NCBI GenBank assembly: GCA_964400015.1
Contig: CAYNRR010000016.1
Location: 1 to 32,681, forward strand
Length of the DNA: 32,681 nt
Direction: 5' to 3'
From: UBA1234 sp964400015
GTDB taxonomy: Bacteria; Bacillota; Clostridia; TANB77; UBA1234
The first letter of the stretch is position 1. Every line of letters starts with the position of its first letter. Made by a program: the position numbers and the translations under genes. Shown here in pieces: positions 18,436 to 26,037 of this stretch. The notes beneath the pieces were generated by a model. The model was not told the DNA's origin and did not search any database. It saw nothing but the letters and a program-made list of their open reading frames with translations.

Positions 18436-18444
18436 ATTATAGCA
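18436..18444 (-). promoter_or_regulatory. Extended -10 promoter of rqcH
   Basis: On the minus strand TGCTATAAT is an extended -10 box about 30 bases ahead of the rqcH start. No good -35 is seen, and the expected -35 zone is taken by the T-run of the upstream terminator. Confidence 0.5.
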
Positions 18445-18452
18445 TAGTTTTT

Positions 18453-18490
18453 GCTAAAAATAAAGATGCCACCCGTAAGGATGGCATCTT
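18453..18490 (-). terminator. Terminator of the 75-aa gene
   Basis: Perfect 9-bp stem AAGATGCCA / TGGCATCTT with a 10-base loop; on the minus strand it is followed by a T-rich run (TTTATTTTT). It isolates the small gene from rqcH. Confidence 0.85.
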
Positions 18491-18497
18491 AAGCTAT

Positions 18498-18725
18498 TTA
18501 ATTGTTTTTGGTTTCCTGTACAACAGGTTTGAAAACGAGAATTGCACGGTATTTCTTGTTGCCTACCTCATCGACATAGCTGTAATCGGCATAGAGCTCA
18601 GAATCAATGGGATGAGATGCACGAAGTACATCAAGGTACTTGAGAGCTTCAGCACGAGTTTCGTGCGTGAAGGGGGCTGCAGAGATGAGCGGCTTGTTGT
18701 TCTGGACGTTAGTTTGAGCATTCAT
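18498..18725 (-). CDS. Small GC-rich hypothetical protein (75 aa)
   Basis: I do not recognise this protein. It is soluble, has a disordered start (MNAQTNVQNNKP) and a compact core rich in Y, D, E and R, with RAEALKYLDVLRASHP and a beta-like YRAILVFKPVV near the end. No cysteines, signal peptide or membrane segment are present. The start is ATG 18725, behind a GAAGGAA site 6 bases upstream. Evidence that it is real: its own near-consensus promoter, its own terminator, good ribosome binding site, and GC around 45 % in a 30 % GC surrounding. The only other gene here with such composition is the FtsH-like protease, also a minus-strand single-gene unit. Confidence 0.7.
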   Translation of the reverse strand: MNAQTNVQNNKPLISAAPFTHETRAEALKYLDVLRASHPIDSELYADYSYVDEVGNKKYRAILVFKPVVQETKNN

Positions 18726-18762
18726 GATGAATTCCTTCTTTCTCAATAATTGTACAGTTTTT

Positions 18763-18811
18763 ATGCTTGCCAAAAGCAAACATGATTTTGGAATAAAAAT
18801 ACATTCCAAAA
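18763..18811 (-). promoter_or_regulatory. Two tandem hairpins in the 5' leader of the 75-aa gene
   Basis: In the minus-strand RNA, a 9-bp perfect hairpin (arms 18803-18811 and 18786-18794) is followed two bases later by an 8-bp hairpin with one G-U pair (arms 18776-18783 and 18763-18770). Neither has a U-run, so they are not simple terminators. The leader is about 100 nt. Confidence 0.55.
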
Positions 18812-18835
18812 GCCTAAAACTTATAAACCATTTGT

Positions 18836-18864
18836 ATTCTAGCACGTTTACATAAAAAAGTCAA
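18836..18864 (-). promoter_or_regulatory. Sigma-A promoter of the 75-aa gene
   Basis: On the minus strand TTGACT (18859-18864), 17-base spacer, TAGAAT (18836-18841). One of the best promoters in the window. Confidence 0.8.
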
Positions 18865-18911
18865 TATTTTCACTGAATAAAATGTAAAAAAATTACAAAA
18901 CGTTTTAAATG

Positions 18912-18940
18912 TTGTTATTGACGCAAATGTATTATATAAT
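18912..18940 (+). promoter_or_regulatory. Sigma-A promoter of the GT-C/UbiA unit
   Basis: TTGTTA (18912-18917), 17 bases, TATAAT (18935-18940), 31 bases before the start codon. Confidence 0.65.
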
Positions 18941-18971
18941 AATTTCAAATTTACCGTAGGAAGGAGAAAAA

Positions 18972-20744
18972 ATGAGAAACATAATTCAAAGTATAAAGCA
19001 AGCATATAAGCCAATGTTTTTAGCAGGTTTTTTTCTACTTGCATTTATATTTTTTAATATTTTAATAAGTACTACTCTTTTTATTTTTAAGGTAAGTATA
19101 CAAAGTTGGTACTTAATGTTTTCGTTAATTGTATCTATTTGCGTTACATTATTTTTATTAAAAAAGAAACATTTAATGAATGAAAAAAGTAGTGCTATAA
19201 AAAACATCTTAATAGCTATAATACTTCCAATAATAATAATTTTCTTTTCAATTTTAATAAATGGAAAAATATATGATTACACATGGGATGGAAATAGTTA
19301 TCAAAAAGCAACGACAGGAATGCTTGCAATAGGATGGAATCCATTATACGAAGAACTAGAGGATTTTGATGACAATAGTGTAGAACAAATAAATATTGGT
19401 GATGAAAGTCCGGTATATATAAATAATTATGCAAAAGCTAGTAATATATTTGCAGCAAATATCTACAAATTTACAGGAAATATAGAAACAGCAAAAGCAA
19501 TAAATACAATAACCATAGTGATGATGTTTTTATTTACATGTTCATATCTTTTATATAAAGAAAAATCGTTATTGTTTTCAATTGCATTTTCAATATGTGT
19601 TGTGAGTTATCCAGTTGTTTGTTCACAATTTTTAACTAATTATATTGATTTATTAGTATATGCATTTTTATATTTGATAATTTATTCATTCTTTATTTTT
19701 GAAGAAAAAGAATTTATATTTTCCAAAAAGGATAATTTATTTTTATTTTTCATGCTTATATCAATTTCAATAAACATTAAATTTTCTTTATTTGGGTATG
19801 CAGGAATATATTGCTTACTGTACTATATTTGGTACATTTATAGATTCATAAAAAATCAAATTGATAAAAAGTTTTTTAAAGATTTTACTATAACAGCAAT
19901 AGTATCAGTACTAGTAGGCGTTTTTGTAATAGGACTTTCAGTTTATCCGAAAAACTTATTAGATCATGGCCATCCTTTTTATCCAATAATGGGTGAAGGT
20001 AGCATAGAAATAGTTACTCAAAATCAGCCAAAAGAATTTAAAGAAAAATCTTCAATAGAAAAGTTTGTGATTTCTTTATTCTCAGAAGTAGACGATATAA
20101 TAGAAACTTCTAACGAAAAAATAAAATTAAAAATTCCTTTTACAATACATGAAGATGAATTAGATCATGTTGGATTACCAGATTTAAGATTGTCAGGAAA
20201 CGGAATATTCTTTAGTGGAATTTTCTTGATAAGCATAATAATTATTGTACTTTGGATTAAAGATTTGTATAATTGTAGCAAAGAAGAATGCATTTTATTT
20301 ATATTACCATTGAGTTTAACTATACTCATGACATTTTTATTTAATGAAGCTTGGTGGTCAAGATATTTTCCGCAGTTATATTTATTTGTACTTTTAGCTA
20401 TTATTTTATTGGATAAGAAATCTATCTCAAACAAAATTAAAGTATTTAAATGGATATTTATTTGTGTATTACTTTTAAATAATTTCATAACGTTTCAAGC
20501 GGCAGTAAAAAGTTCTTATAAGAATAACGTAATATGCAATATGGAATTTCAAAAATACGAGTCTTTAAATATATCTGATGAAACAGAATTGATTGTATAT
20601 GCTAATTCATTTAACGGAGCTAAATTCAACGTTTTGGACAAAGTGGGAAATAAAAAGGTAACGTTTATCAACCCATACCCAAAAGACAAAAATGGTATAA
20701 ATACATTTTTCGGAGGAAAGGTTGAATGGAGGTGTAAAAAATGA
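18972..20744 (+). CDS. Polytopic membrane protein, GT-C-like glycosyltransferase
   Basis: A 590-aa protein with about eleven hydrophobic helices, the first three near residues 15-38, 46-63 and 78-97. A long extracytoplasmic loop follows the third (about 98-165) and holds YTWDGNSYQKA (D106) and LAIGWNPLYEEL. An acidic or DG motif in the first large outer loop of a many-helix protein is the layout of GT-C enzymes that use polyprenyl-phosphate sugars. A second loop lies at about 335-400, and the protein ends in a soluble tail. I do not recognise a named family. It overlaps the next gene by four bases; that gene makes a polyprenyl-phosphate pentose precursor, which supports a transferase role. 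Both points are inference. Confidence 0.65.
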   Translation: MRNIIQSIKQAYKPMFLAGFFLLAFIFFNILISTTLFIFKVSIQSWYLMFSLIVSICVTLFLLKKKHLMNEKSSAIKNILIAIILPIIIIFFSILINGKIYDYTWDGNSYQKATTGMLAIGWNPLYEELEDFDDNSVEQINIGDESPVYINNYAKASNIFAANIYKFTGNIETAKAINTITIVMMFLFTCSYLLYKEKSLLFSIAFSICVVSYPVVCSQFLTNYIDLLVYAFLYLIIYSFFIFEEKEFIFSKKDNLFLFFMLISISINIKFSLFGYAGIYCLLYYIWYIYRFIKNQIDKKFFKDFTITAIVSVLVGVFVIGLSVYPKNLLDHGHPFYPIMGEGSIEIVTQNQPKEFKEKSSIEKFVISLFSEVDDIIETSNEKIKLKIPFTIHEDELDHVGLPDLRLSGNGIFFSGIFLISIIIIVLWIKDLYNCSKEECILFILPLSLTILMTFLFNEAWWSRYFPQLYLFVLLAIILLDKKSISNKIKVFKWIFICVLLLNNFITFQAAVKSSYKNNVICNMEFQKYESLNISDETELIVYANSFNGAKFNVLDKVGNKKVTFINPYPKDKNGINTFFGGKVEWRCKK

Positions 20745-21595
20745 AGAAGTATATTAAGCTTTTAAGGTTAAAGCATTGGATAAAAAATGGGTTAATTTTT
20801 TTACCACTAGTATGTTCGTATAGCCTTTCAAATCAAAATATTATGACAACACTACTAGCATTTTTATCTTTTTCTTTTATGGCATCATTTGTATATATAA
20901 TGAATGACATTAGAGATATTGAAAAAGATAGAAATCATCCAAGAAAGAAGAAAAGACCAATAGCTAGTGGAGAAATTAGCATACGTAAAGCACAGATAAT
21001 ATCAGTGCTGATGCTTATAATATCCATAGCATTTAATTACTTGGCTACAGGAAGTTTATTCAATGTGCCACTTGGTGTTTTACTTATGTATCTGGCAAAC
21101 AACATATGTTATAGCTTTGGAATGAAAAACATTCCTATTATAGATGTGTTGCTATTAACAGCTGGATTTATTTTAAGAATTTATTATGGTGCATCAATTA
21201 TAAAAGTGCAAGTTTCTAGTTGGTTATTCCTAACTGTACTTACAGCTGCATTATATCTAGGACTAGGAAAAAGACGTAAAGAATTTAATAACTCTGACGA
21301 AGTAAGACCAGTATTGAAATATTATAATAAACGTTTCATAGATAATTTTATGAATATATCTTTAACACTTGTTATTGTTTTCTATTCATTTTGGACAATG
21401 GAGCAAACAAGCACACTATTATATTTTTCAATTCCAATTTTAATTGTTATTTTTATGCAATATATGCTATTTATGGAAACGAGTAATGAAGGAGATCCAG
21501 TAACATTATTATTTCAACATAAGCCTTTACTATTAACTACTGTATTTTATATTTTATATATGCTAGGAGTAATGATTGTGGTACCAATGCTTTAA
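20741..21595 (+). CDS. UbiA-family prenyltransferase, decaprenyl-phosphate phosphoribosyltransferase-like
   Basis: The 284-aa membrane protein has the UbiA signature NDIRDIEKDRNHP (N55, D56, D59, D63) followed by KKKRPIASGEIS. The HPxKxxRPIASG block and the later GMKNIPIIDVLLLTAGFILR and SSWLFLTVLTAALYLGLGKRRKE segments are close to mycobacterial Rv3806c-type enzymes, which transfer phosphoribose from PRPP to decaprenyl phosphate, rather than to menaquinone or heme UbiA enzymes. About eight or nine helices span it. It is translationally coupled (ATGA overlap) to the GT-C-like gene, with a TGGAGGTG ribosome binding site, and followed by a terminator. No DprE1/DprE2 epimerase or phosphatase gene is nearby. 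Confidence 0.82.
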   Translation: MKKYIKLLRLKHWIKNGLIFLPLVCSYSLSNQNIMTTLLAFLSFSFMASFVYIMNDIRDIEKDRNHPRKKKRPIASGEISIRKAQIISVLMLIISIAFNYLATGSLFNVPLGVLLMYLANNICYSFGMKNIPIIDVLLLTAGFILRIYYGASIIKVQVSSWLFLTVLTAALYLGLGKRRKEFNNSDEVRPVLKYYNKRFIDNFMNISLTLVIVFYSFWTMEQTSTLLYFSIPILIVIFMQYMLFMETSNEGDPVTLLFQHKPLLLTTVFYILYMLGVMIVVPML

Positions 21596-21626
21596 AATAT
21601 GCAGATTTCGCGTCTGCATATTTTTT
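21596..21626 (+). terminator. Terminator after the UbiA gene
   Basis: Perfect 10-bp stem AATATGCAGA / TCTGCATATT with a 7-base loop, followed by a T-run. It closes the two-gene unit. Confidence 0.9.
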
Positions 21627-21711
21627 ATTGTCAAGCACCTGACATGTTGTATTTTCATATATTAACTAATAGAAATATTTGAAAATTTAATAACATGGAG
21701 GTGCTTTTAAA

Positions 21712-22405
21712 TTGCTTGAAATTTTACCGTTTTTCAATCTAATAAAAGATTTCTTTTTCTTAGTAGGATACGTAACAAACTATAATTTGTTTCCAGAACC
21801 TTTAACTCAAGAAGAAGAAAGTATATACATAGAAAAATATAAAAACGGCGATGAAGCTGCAAAGAAAATTTTGATAGAAAGAAACTTAAGACTTGTAGCA
21901 CATATAGCCAAAAAATATGTAGGAGTGTATTCAGAACAAGATGATATAATATCCATAGGAACGATAGGCTTAATAAAAGCAATAAATAGTTACAAAGGAG
22001 ATAAAGGAGTAAAACTTGCAACATATGCAGCAAAATGTATAGAAAATGAAATACTGATGTACTTTAGAAGCACTAAAAAAATATCACAAGAAATTTCTTT
22101 AAATGATGCCTTACGGACAAGATAAAGATGGAAATGAAATTACTTTTTTAGATGTAATTGAAAGCGATGAAAGAAGTATTGAAGACGAAATAGATTTGAA
22201 AATGAAGATAAAAAAACTTTATCAAAAAATAGGTGAAGTTTTGCAAGAAAGAGAAAAAATGATTATAGAATTAAGGTTTGGTTTGAATGGTAAAGACGTT
22301 AAAACACAAAATGAAATTGCAAAAGAATTAGGTATATCTCGTTCATATGTATCAAGAATAGAAACAAAAGCAATAAATAAACTAAGTAAAGAGTTCAAAC
22401 AATAA
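21712..22405 (+). pseudogene. sigK: Pro-sigma-K sporulation sigma factor, split by a single-base frameshift
   Basis: Two frames encode the halves of one sigma factor. The first (21712-22125, TTG start behind TGGAGGTG) has the SigK pro-sequence (LIKDFFFLVGYVTNYN, then FPEPL) and region 2 (ERNLRLVAHIAKKY, SIGTIGLIKAI, LATYAAKCIENEIL). It leaves frame after SLND and ends within a few codons. The second (internal ATG at 22103, no ribosome binding site, stop at 22405) continues PYGQDKDGNEITFLDV with region 4 (EREKMIIELRFGL, ELGISRSYVSRIE). Removing one base at about 22105-22108 restores a 230-aa SigK, the normal length. SigK directs late mother-cell transcription in sporulation. Sequencing error, true loss or an excision scar are all possible. 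Confidence 0.88.
22102..22106 (+). other. AATGA at the sigK frameshift, matching the known skin-element crossover position
   Basis: The frameshift falls in AATGATG at the junction SLND/PYG. From memory, the Bacillus subtilis skin element splits sigK at this point by recombination at an AATGA repeat. No element is present here; the two halves are one base apart. Confidence 0.5.
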
Positions 22406-22452
22406 TAGAAATATAGCCATTTTATGACTTGAAAATAAGTATAGAAGCTCTC

Positions 22453-22481
22453 TTGTAAAAAGTGCAATTTATGGTTAAAAT
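22453..22481 (+). promoter_or_regulatory. Candidate promoter of the esterase-acyltransferase unit
   Basis: TTGTAA (22453-22458), 17 bases, TAAAAT (22476-22481), 23 bases before the start codon. Confidence 0.5.
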
Positions 22482-22504
22482 ATTGCATAAGAAGGAGCGA
22501 TTAA

Positions 22505-23392
22505 ATGGACTTTATTTTAGATATGGTATTTGCGTTTTTTTTAGTTTCAGCAATCTTTTTTATAATAGCTGTTTGGAGATATTATTATAGAAAGCCAAAA
22601 GGTTCGCCTAATATTAACATTATGGATGAAATAAAAAAGAAAGCTAATATTAAAGAATATTCAATAAATGAACGAAAAGTATATGAAATAGAAAATAAGA
22701 ATAAAGTAAATAAAGATGCGATTATAATATATTTGCACGGAGGTGGCTACATAGGAGGAATTACAAGACGTCATGCAAATTTTATATATAAAATTTTGAG
22801 TGATACTGAAATGAAAATTATTTTACCAGATTATCCACTTGCACCTCGTCATACTTTTATAGACGTTTTTGATTTTATTGAAAAAGTTCTTGAAAAGTAC
22901 AAGGAAGAAGAAAATCTAATTTTTATGGGAGATTCTGCAGGAGCAGCAATAGCTTTGGCATATGCACAAAAATTAGGAGAAGAAAATAAAAAAGAACCTA
23001 GAAAAGTAATATTGATTTCTCCTTGGTTAGACATTACTTTGAAAAATGAAAAGATTATTGAAAAAGAAAAAGATGAAAAAGTTTTAAACATAAAGGTTTT
23101 AAAATTTGCAGCAGAAAAATATTCAGGAGAAACAACGCAGGAAAATTATTTACTTAGTCCCATAAATGGTCCTTTGGATAAAATCAATAACATAGTATTA
23201 TTTACTGGTACGGCAGATATTTTAAATCCAGATGCACATGTGTTTAAAGAAAAAATCGAAGAGATCCCAAATAAAAAATTTAAATTTTACGAACGAGAAA
23301 ATGCAGTTCATAACTGGATCTTTGAAGATTTGGAAAATTCAAAAGAAGACTATGAAAAAATAGTAGAAGAAATAAAAAATTTTAATGAATAA
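22505..23392 (+). CDS. Membrane-anchored alpha/beta-hydrolase (HSL-type esterase)
   Basis: The 295-aa protein has one N-terminal membrane anchor (about 5-24), then an alpha/beta-hydrolase domain. The oxyanion motif HGGGY is at 78-82, the nucleophile elbow GDSAG at 142-146 (S144), the acid D238 in TGTADILNPD and the histidine H269 in AVHNW, so the triad is complete. HGGG plus GDSAG marks the hormone-sensitive-lipase/carboxylesterase branch. An AAGGAG ribosome binding site precedes ATG 22505. It is followed after 15 bases by an acyltransferase and then a DUF6320-like membrane protein; the trio suggests ester formation and hydrolysis on one lipid or alcohol, which is inference. Confidence 0.88.
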   Translation: MDFILDMVFAFFLVSAIFFIIAVWRYYYRKPKGSPNINIMDEIKKKANIKEYSINERKVYEIENKNKVNKDAIIIYLHGGGYIGGITRRHANFIYKILSDTEMKIILPDYPLAPRHTFIDVFDFIEKVLEKYKEEENLIFMGDSAGAAIALAYAQKLGEENKKEPRKVILISPWLDITLKNEKIIEKEKDEKVLNIKVLKFAAEKYSGETTQENYLLSPINGPLDKINNIVLFTGTADILNPDAHVFKEKIEEIPNKKFKFYERENAVHNWIFEDLENSKEDYEKIVEEIKNFNE

Positions 23393-23407
23393 AATATAGA
23401 GGAACTT

Positions 23408-24682
23408 ATGGAAGATAAAAAAATAAAATGGAGAAAGCTAGATGCTTCGGCTAAGCTATTTCCTTTCGTTTCTAATAAAAATTTAAGTTCGGTTTTTCGC
23501 GTTTCAGCTGTGTTAAAAGAAAAGATAGAACCGGAAATTTTAGAAAAATCATTAAATCAAGTATTGGAAAAACATACGTCATTTAAAGTAATGCTTAGAA
23601 GAGGTTTCTTTTGGTATTACTTTGAACAAAATCAAAAGAAAGCTAGAGTTGAGGTTGAAAAAACATATCCTTGTCAATACATAGAAAAACGTAAAAGCAG
23701 AGGATATCCATTTAGAGTTAGTTATTATGAGAAAAAGATAAACTTAGAAGTTTTTCACTCTTTAACAGATGCTAACACTGCAATGAAGTTTTTAAAAGAA
23801 ATAGTTTATGAATATATTGATTTAAAGAAAAATGTAATAAATGAAAAAAGAAATACATTAACTGAATTTGTTGATGATGTGGAAGATAGTTATTTGAAAA
23901 ATTATGATAAAAATAAAAATCAAAATACAAAACTTCAAAAAGCGTATAATATACATGGAAAAAAACTACCGTTTGGAGCAAGAGGAGTACTTCATTTTTA
24001 TATAAATTTAAAAGATATAAAAGAACTAGCAAAAGCTTCTGGCGCTACACTTACAGAATATTTATCAGCTGTTTTAGCGTATTCAATATATTTAGAAAAA
24101 CATAAAAAAGATGAAGCAGATAAACCAATAATAATAAATATTCCTGTAGATATGAAAAAATATTATGAGTCGCAAACTGCACTTAATTTTTTCTTGTTTA
24201 TAACAATAACAATAGAATTAGAAAAAAATAAAAAATATGAGTTTAAAGATTTTCTAAGAATGACACTTTCGGAATTTAATAAGAGATTAACACATGCTAA
24301 ATTAGAAAACATGATGACATCAACAGTGAAAACTGGTAGCAATATATTTACAAGAATTGTTCCGATGCCAATAAAAAAAGTTATAACATATATAACATAT
24401 ATGCACACAAGAAAGAATATAACTACAACGTTATCAAACATAGGGAATATAAAAGTTTTAGATGAATATAAAGAAGAAGTAGAGAAGTTTTTATTCATAT
24501 TTGCACCAGATAATATAGGTAATACCAAATGTTCAATAGTTTCGTATAACGACGAATTAGTGTTTTCATTTACTTCACTTTTAGCAGATTGCGATATTGA
24601 AAAAAGATTTTATAAATTTTTAAAAGAAAAAGATGTAAAAATAGAAGTGGAAGGTAATGGTGTTTATGAGTTTATATCCTAA
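23408..24682 (+). CDS. Alcohol acetyltransferase / condensation-domain-like acyltransferase
   Basis: The 424-aa protein has the two-lobed layout of the CoA-dependent acyltransferase superfamily (PapA, alcohol acetyltransferase, NRPS condensation). The N-terminal WRKLDASAKLFP and LEKSLNQVLEKHTSFKVMLR segments are typical. The active site is FHSLTDA (H117, D121), so the usual HHxxxDG is reduced to one histidine and ends in alanine. Two short hydrophobic stretches occur in the C-terminal lobe. No carrier protein or NRPS gene is near. In Clostridia this type of gene commonly sits beside an HSL-type esterase and a DUF6320 protein, as here. Substrates are unknown. Confidence 0.8.
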   Translation: MEDKKIKWRKLDASAKLFPFVSNKNLSSVFRVSAVLKEKIEPEILEKSLNQVLEKHTSFKVMLRRGFFWYYFEQNQKKARVEVEKTYPCQYIEKRKSRGYPFRVSYYEKKINLEVFHSLTDANTAMKFLKEIVYEYIDLKKNVINEKRNTLTEFVDDVEDSYLKNYDKNKNQNTKLQKAYNIHGKKLPFGARGVLHFYINLKDIKELAKASGATLTEYLSAVLAYSIYLEKHKKDEADKPIIINIPVDMKKYYESQTALNFFLFITITIELEKNKKYEFKDFLRMTLSEFNKRLTHAKLENMMTSTVKTGSNIFTRIVPMPIKKVITYITYMHTRKNITTTLSNIGNIKVLDEYKEEVEKFLFIFAPDNIGNTKCSIVSYNDELVFSFTSLLADCDIEKRFYKFLKEKDVKIEVEGNGVYEFIS

Positions 24683-25232
24683 TATAATAAATATTAAAAC
24701 AAGTGATATTGTTTTAAATATTCTTACAATAATATCAGAAGTAATATGCGTAATAAGCGTGCTTGTAAATGCGATATTTACGCCAAATTTTAAGTGGTCT
24801 TTCATTGTAATATTAGGTGTTGTATATGCGTGGATAACAGTAATGTATTCGATAAAGAAAACAGTCAACATAGCATCTCACGTTTTATTGCAAGCGTTTA
24901 TAGAATCGGTGGCAGTAATATTGCTAGATTTCATAATCGGGTATAGAGGCTGGTCGATTTCATTAGCACTCCCAATAATAATCTGTACGGAAAATATTAT
25001 AATGTTAGTCTTAATGATAATAACAAGAAAAAAGTTCTTTAAATATGCGATATACCAAATAATGGCATTTTTATTAAATACAGTGTTAATAATCATAATA
25101 GCACTAAATAGCAAGTATAAACTTTTACCAATAGGCTTTACATCAGTGACAAGTCTTATCACGCTAATAATGGCGATTAGTTTGTGTGGAAATGATTTAA
25201 AAGAAGAGTTAAAGAGATTTTTTCATGTATAG
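24666..25232 (+). CDS. DUF6320-like membrane protein
   Basis: A protein of 188 aa with six predicted membrane helices, spread over almost the whole length, and a basic C-terminus (ELKRFFHV). The beginning SLYPNIINIKTSDIVLNIL and the helix pattern recall the membrane part of DUF6320 proteins, which often have an N-terminal zinc ribbon; that ribbon is absent here. The gene overlaps the end of the acyltransferase gene. An in-frame ATG at 24657 is only 2 bases behind AAGG, so the ATG at 24666 is preferred, though uncertain. It probably forms a unit with the esterase and acyltransferase. Confidence 0.65.
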   Translation: MSLYPNIINIKTSDIVLNILTIISEVICVISVLVNAIFTPNFKWSFIVILGVVYAWITVMYSIKKTVNIASHVLLQAFIESVAVILLDFIIGYRGWSISLALPIIICTENIIMLVLMIITRKKFFKYAIYQIMAFLLNTVLIIIIALNSKYKLLPIGFTSVTSLITLIMAISLCGNDLKEELKRFFHV

Positions 25233-25250
25233 TATTGACCTCAATAATCT

Positions 25251-25279
25251 TGTTTATAGCAAGAAAATATGCTAAAATA
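25251..25279 (+). promoter_or_regulatory. Promoter and inverted-repeat leader of the sufCB operon
   Basis: TTGTTT (25251-25256), 17 bases, TAAAAT (25274-25279) with an extended TG. Downstream, ATTTATTT and AAATAAAT form 8-bp arms around TACC (25288-25307) just before the ribosome binding site; this could be an operator or a small hairpin. Confidence 0.5.
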
Positions 25280-25317
25280 CGAGGTGATTTATTTTACCAA
25301 ATAAATGGAGGAAAAAT

Positions 25318-26037
25318 ATGTTAGAATTAAAAAATATAGATTTTACAAGAGATAATAAACATATAATAAATAACTTAAGTTTGGAAATTCCAAGCAATAA
25401 ATTCGTTGTTATTACGGGACCAAACGGATCAGGAAAATCAACACTTGCAAAAATTATTATGGGAATTGAAAAACCAGATGCTGGTCAAATCATTTTCGAT
25501 GGCGAAGATATTACAGAATTAACTATTGACGAAAGAGCAAGAAAAGGAATCGGCTTTGCATTTCAACAAGTGGTTAAATTTAAAGGTATTACTGTATATG
25601 ATTTGATTAGACTTTCTGCAGGAAAAGATGTTACTAGAGCAGAAGCTTGTGATATTTTATCTGCTGTTGGATTATGTGCGAAAGAATATATAGATAGAGA
25701 AGTTAATGGCTCACTTTCTGGTGGAGAATTAAAAAGAATAGAAATTGCAACCGTAGCGATTAGAAAAAATAAGTTAATTATTTTCGATGAACCAGAAGCA
25801 GGAATTGATTTATGGAGCTTTACAAACTTAATAAGTTTATTTGAAAACTTAAGAGAAAAAAATGAAAATAGTTCCTCTATCATAATTTCACATCAAGAAA
25901 GAATTTTAAATATCGCAGATATGATAGTACTTCTAAATAATGGACAAGTACAAGAAATAGGCACTAAAGATACTATAAATACAGTTACTGTTGATAAACA
26001 ATGTTGTAAATTATCAAGGGGGAAAAAGAATGGATAA
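25318..26037 (+). CDS. sufC: Fe-S cluster assembly ATPase SufC
   Basis: The 239-aa ABC ATPase has Walker A GPNGSGKST (34-42), a Q-loop in FAFQQVVKF, signature GSLSGGELKRIEI, Walker B LIIFDEPEAGIDLWS and the H-loop ISHQER. The SGGELKR/EPEAGID combination and lack of a membrane partner mark SufC rather than a transporter ATPase. It drives conformational change in the SufB scaffold encoded next, whose start overlaps its end by eight bases. No sufS, sufU or sufD follows, so the system is of the two-component SufC-SufB type. Confidence 0.9.
   Translation: MLELKNIDFTRDNKHIINNLSLEIPSNKFVVITGPNGSGKSTLAKIIMGIEKPDAGQIIFDGEDITELTIDERARKGIGFAFQQVVKFKGITVYDLIRLSAGKDVTRAEACDILSAVGLCAKEYIDREVNGSLSGGELKRIEIATVAIRKNKLIIFDEPEAGIDLWSFTNLISLFENLREKNENSSSIIISHQERILNIADMIVLLNNGQVQEIGTKDTINTVTVDKQCCKLSRGKKNG

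Noticed and set aside
22102..22110. Programmed +1 frameshift in sigK
   Set aside because: No slippery run, no in-frame stop at the shift point and no stimulatory Shine-Dalgarno element are visible; mutation, error or excision scar are more likely.
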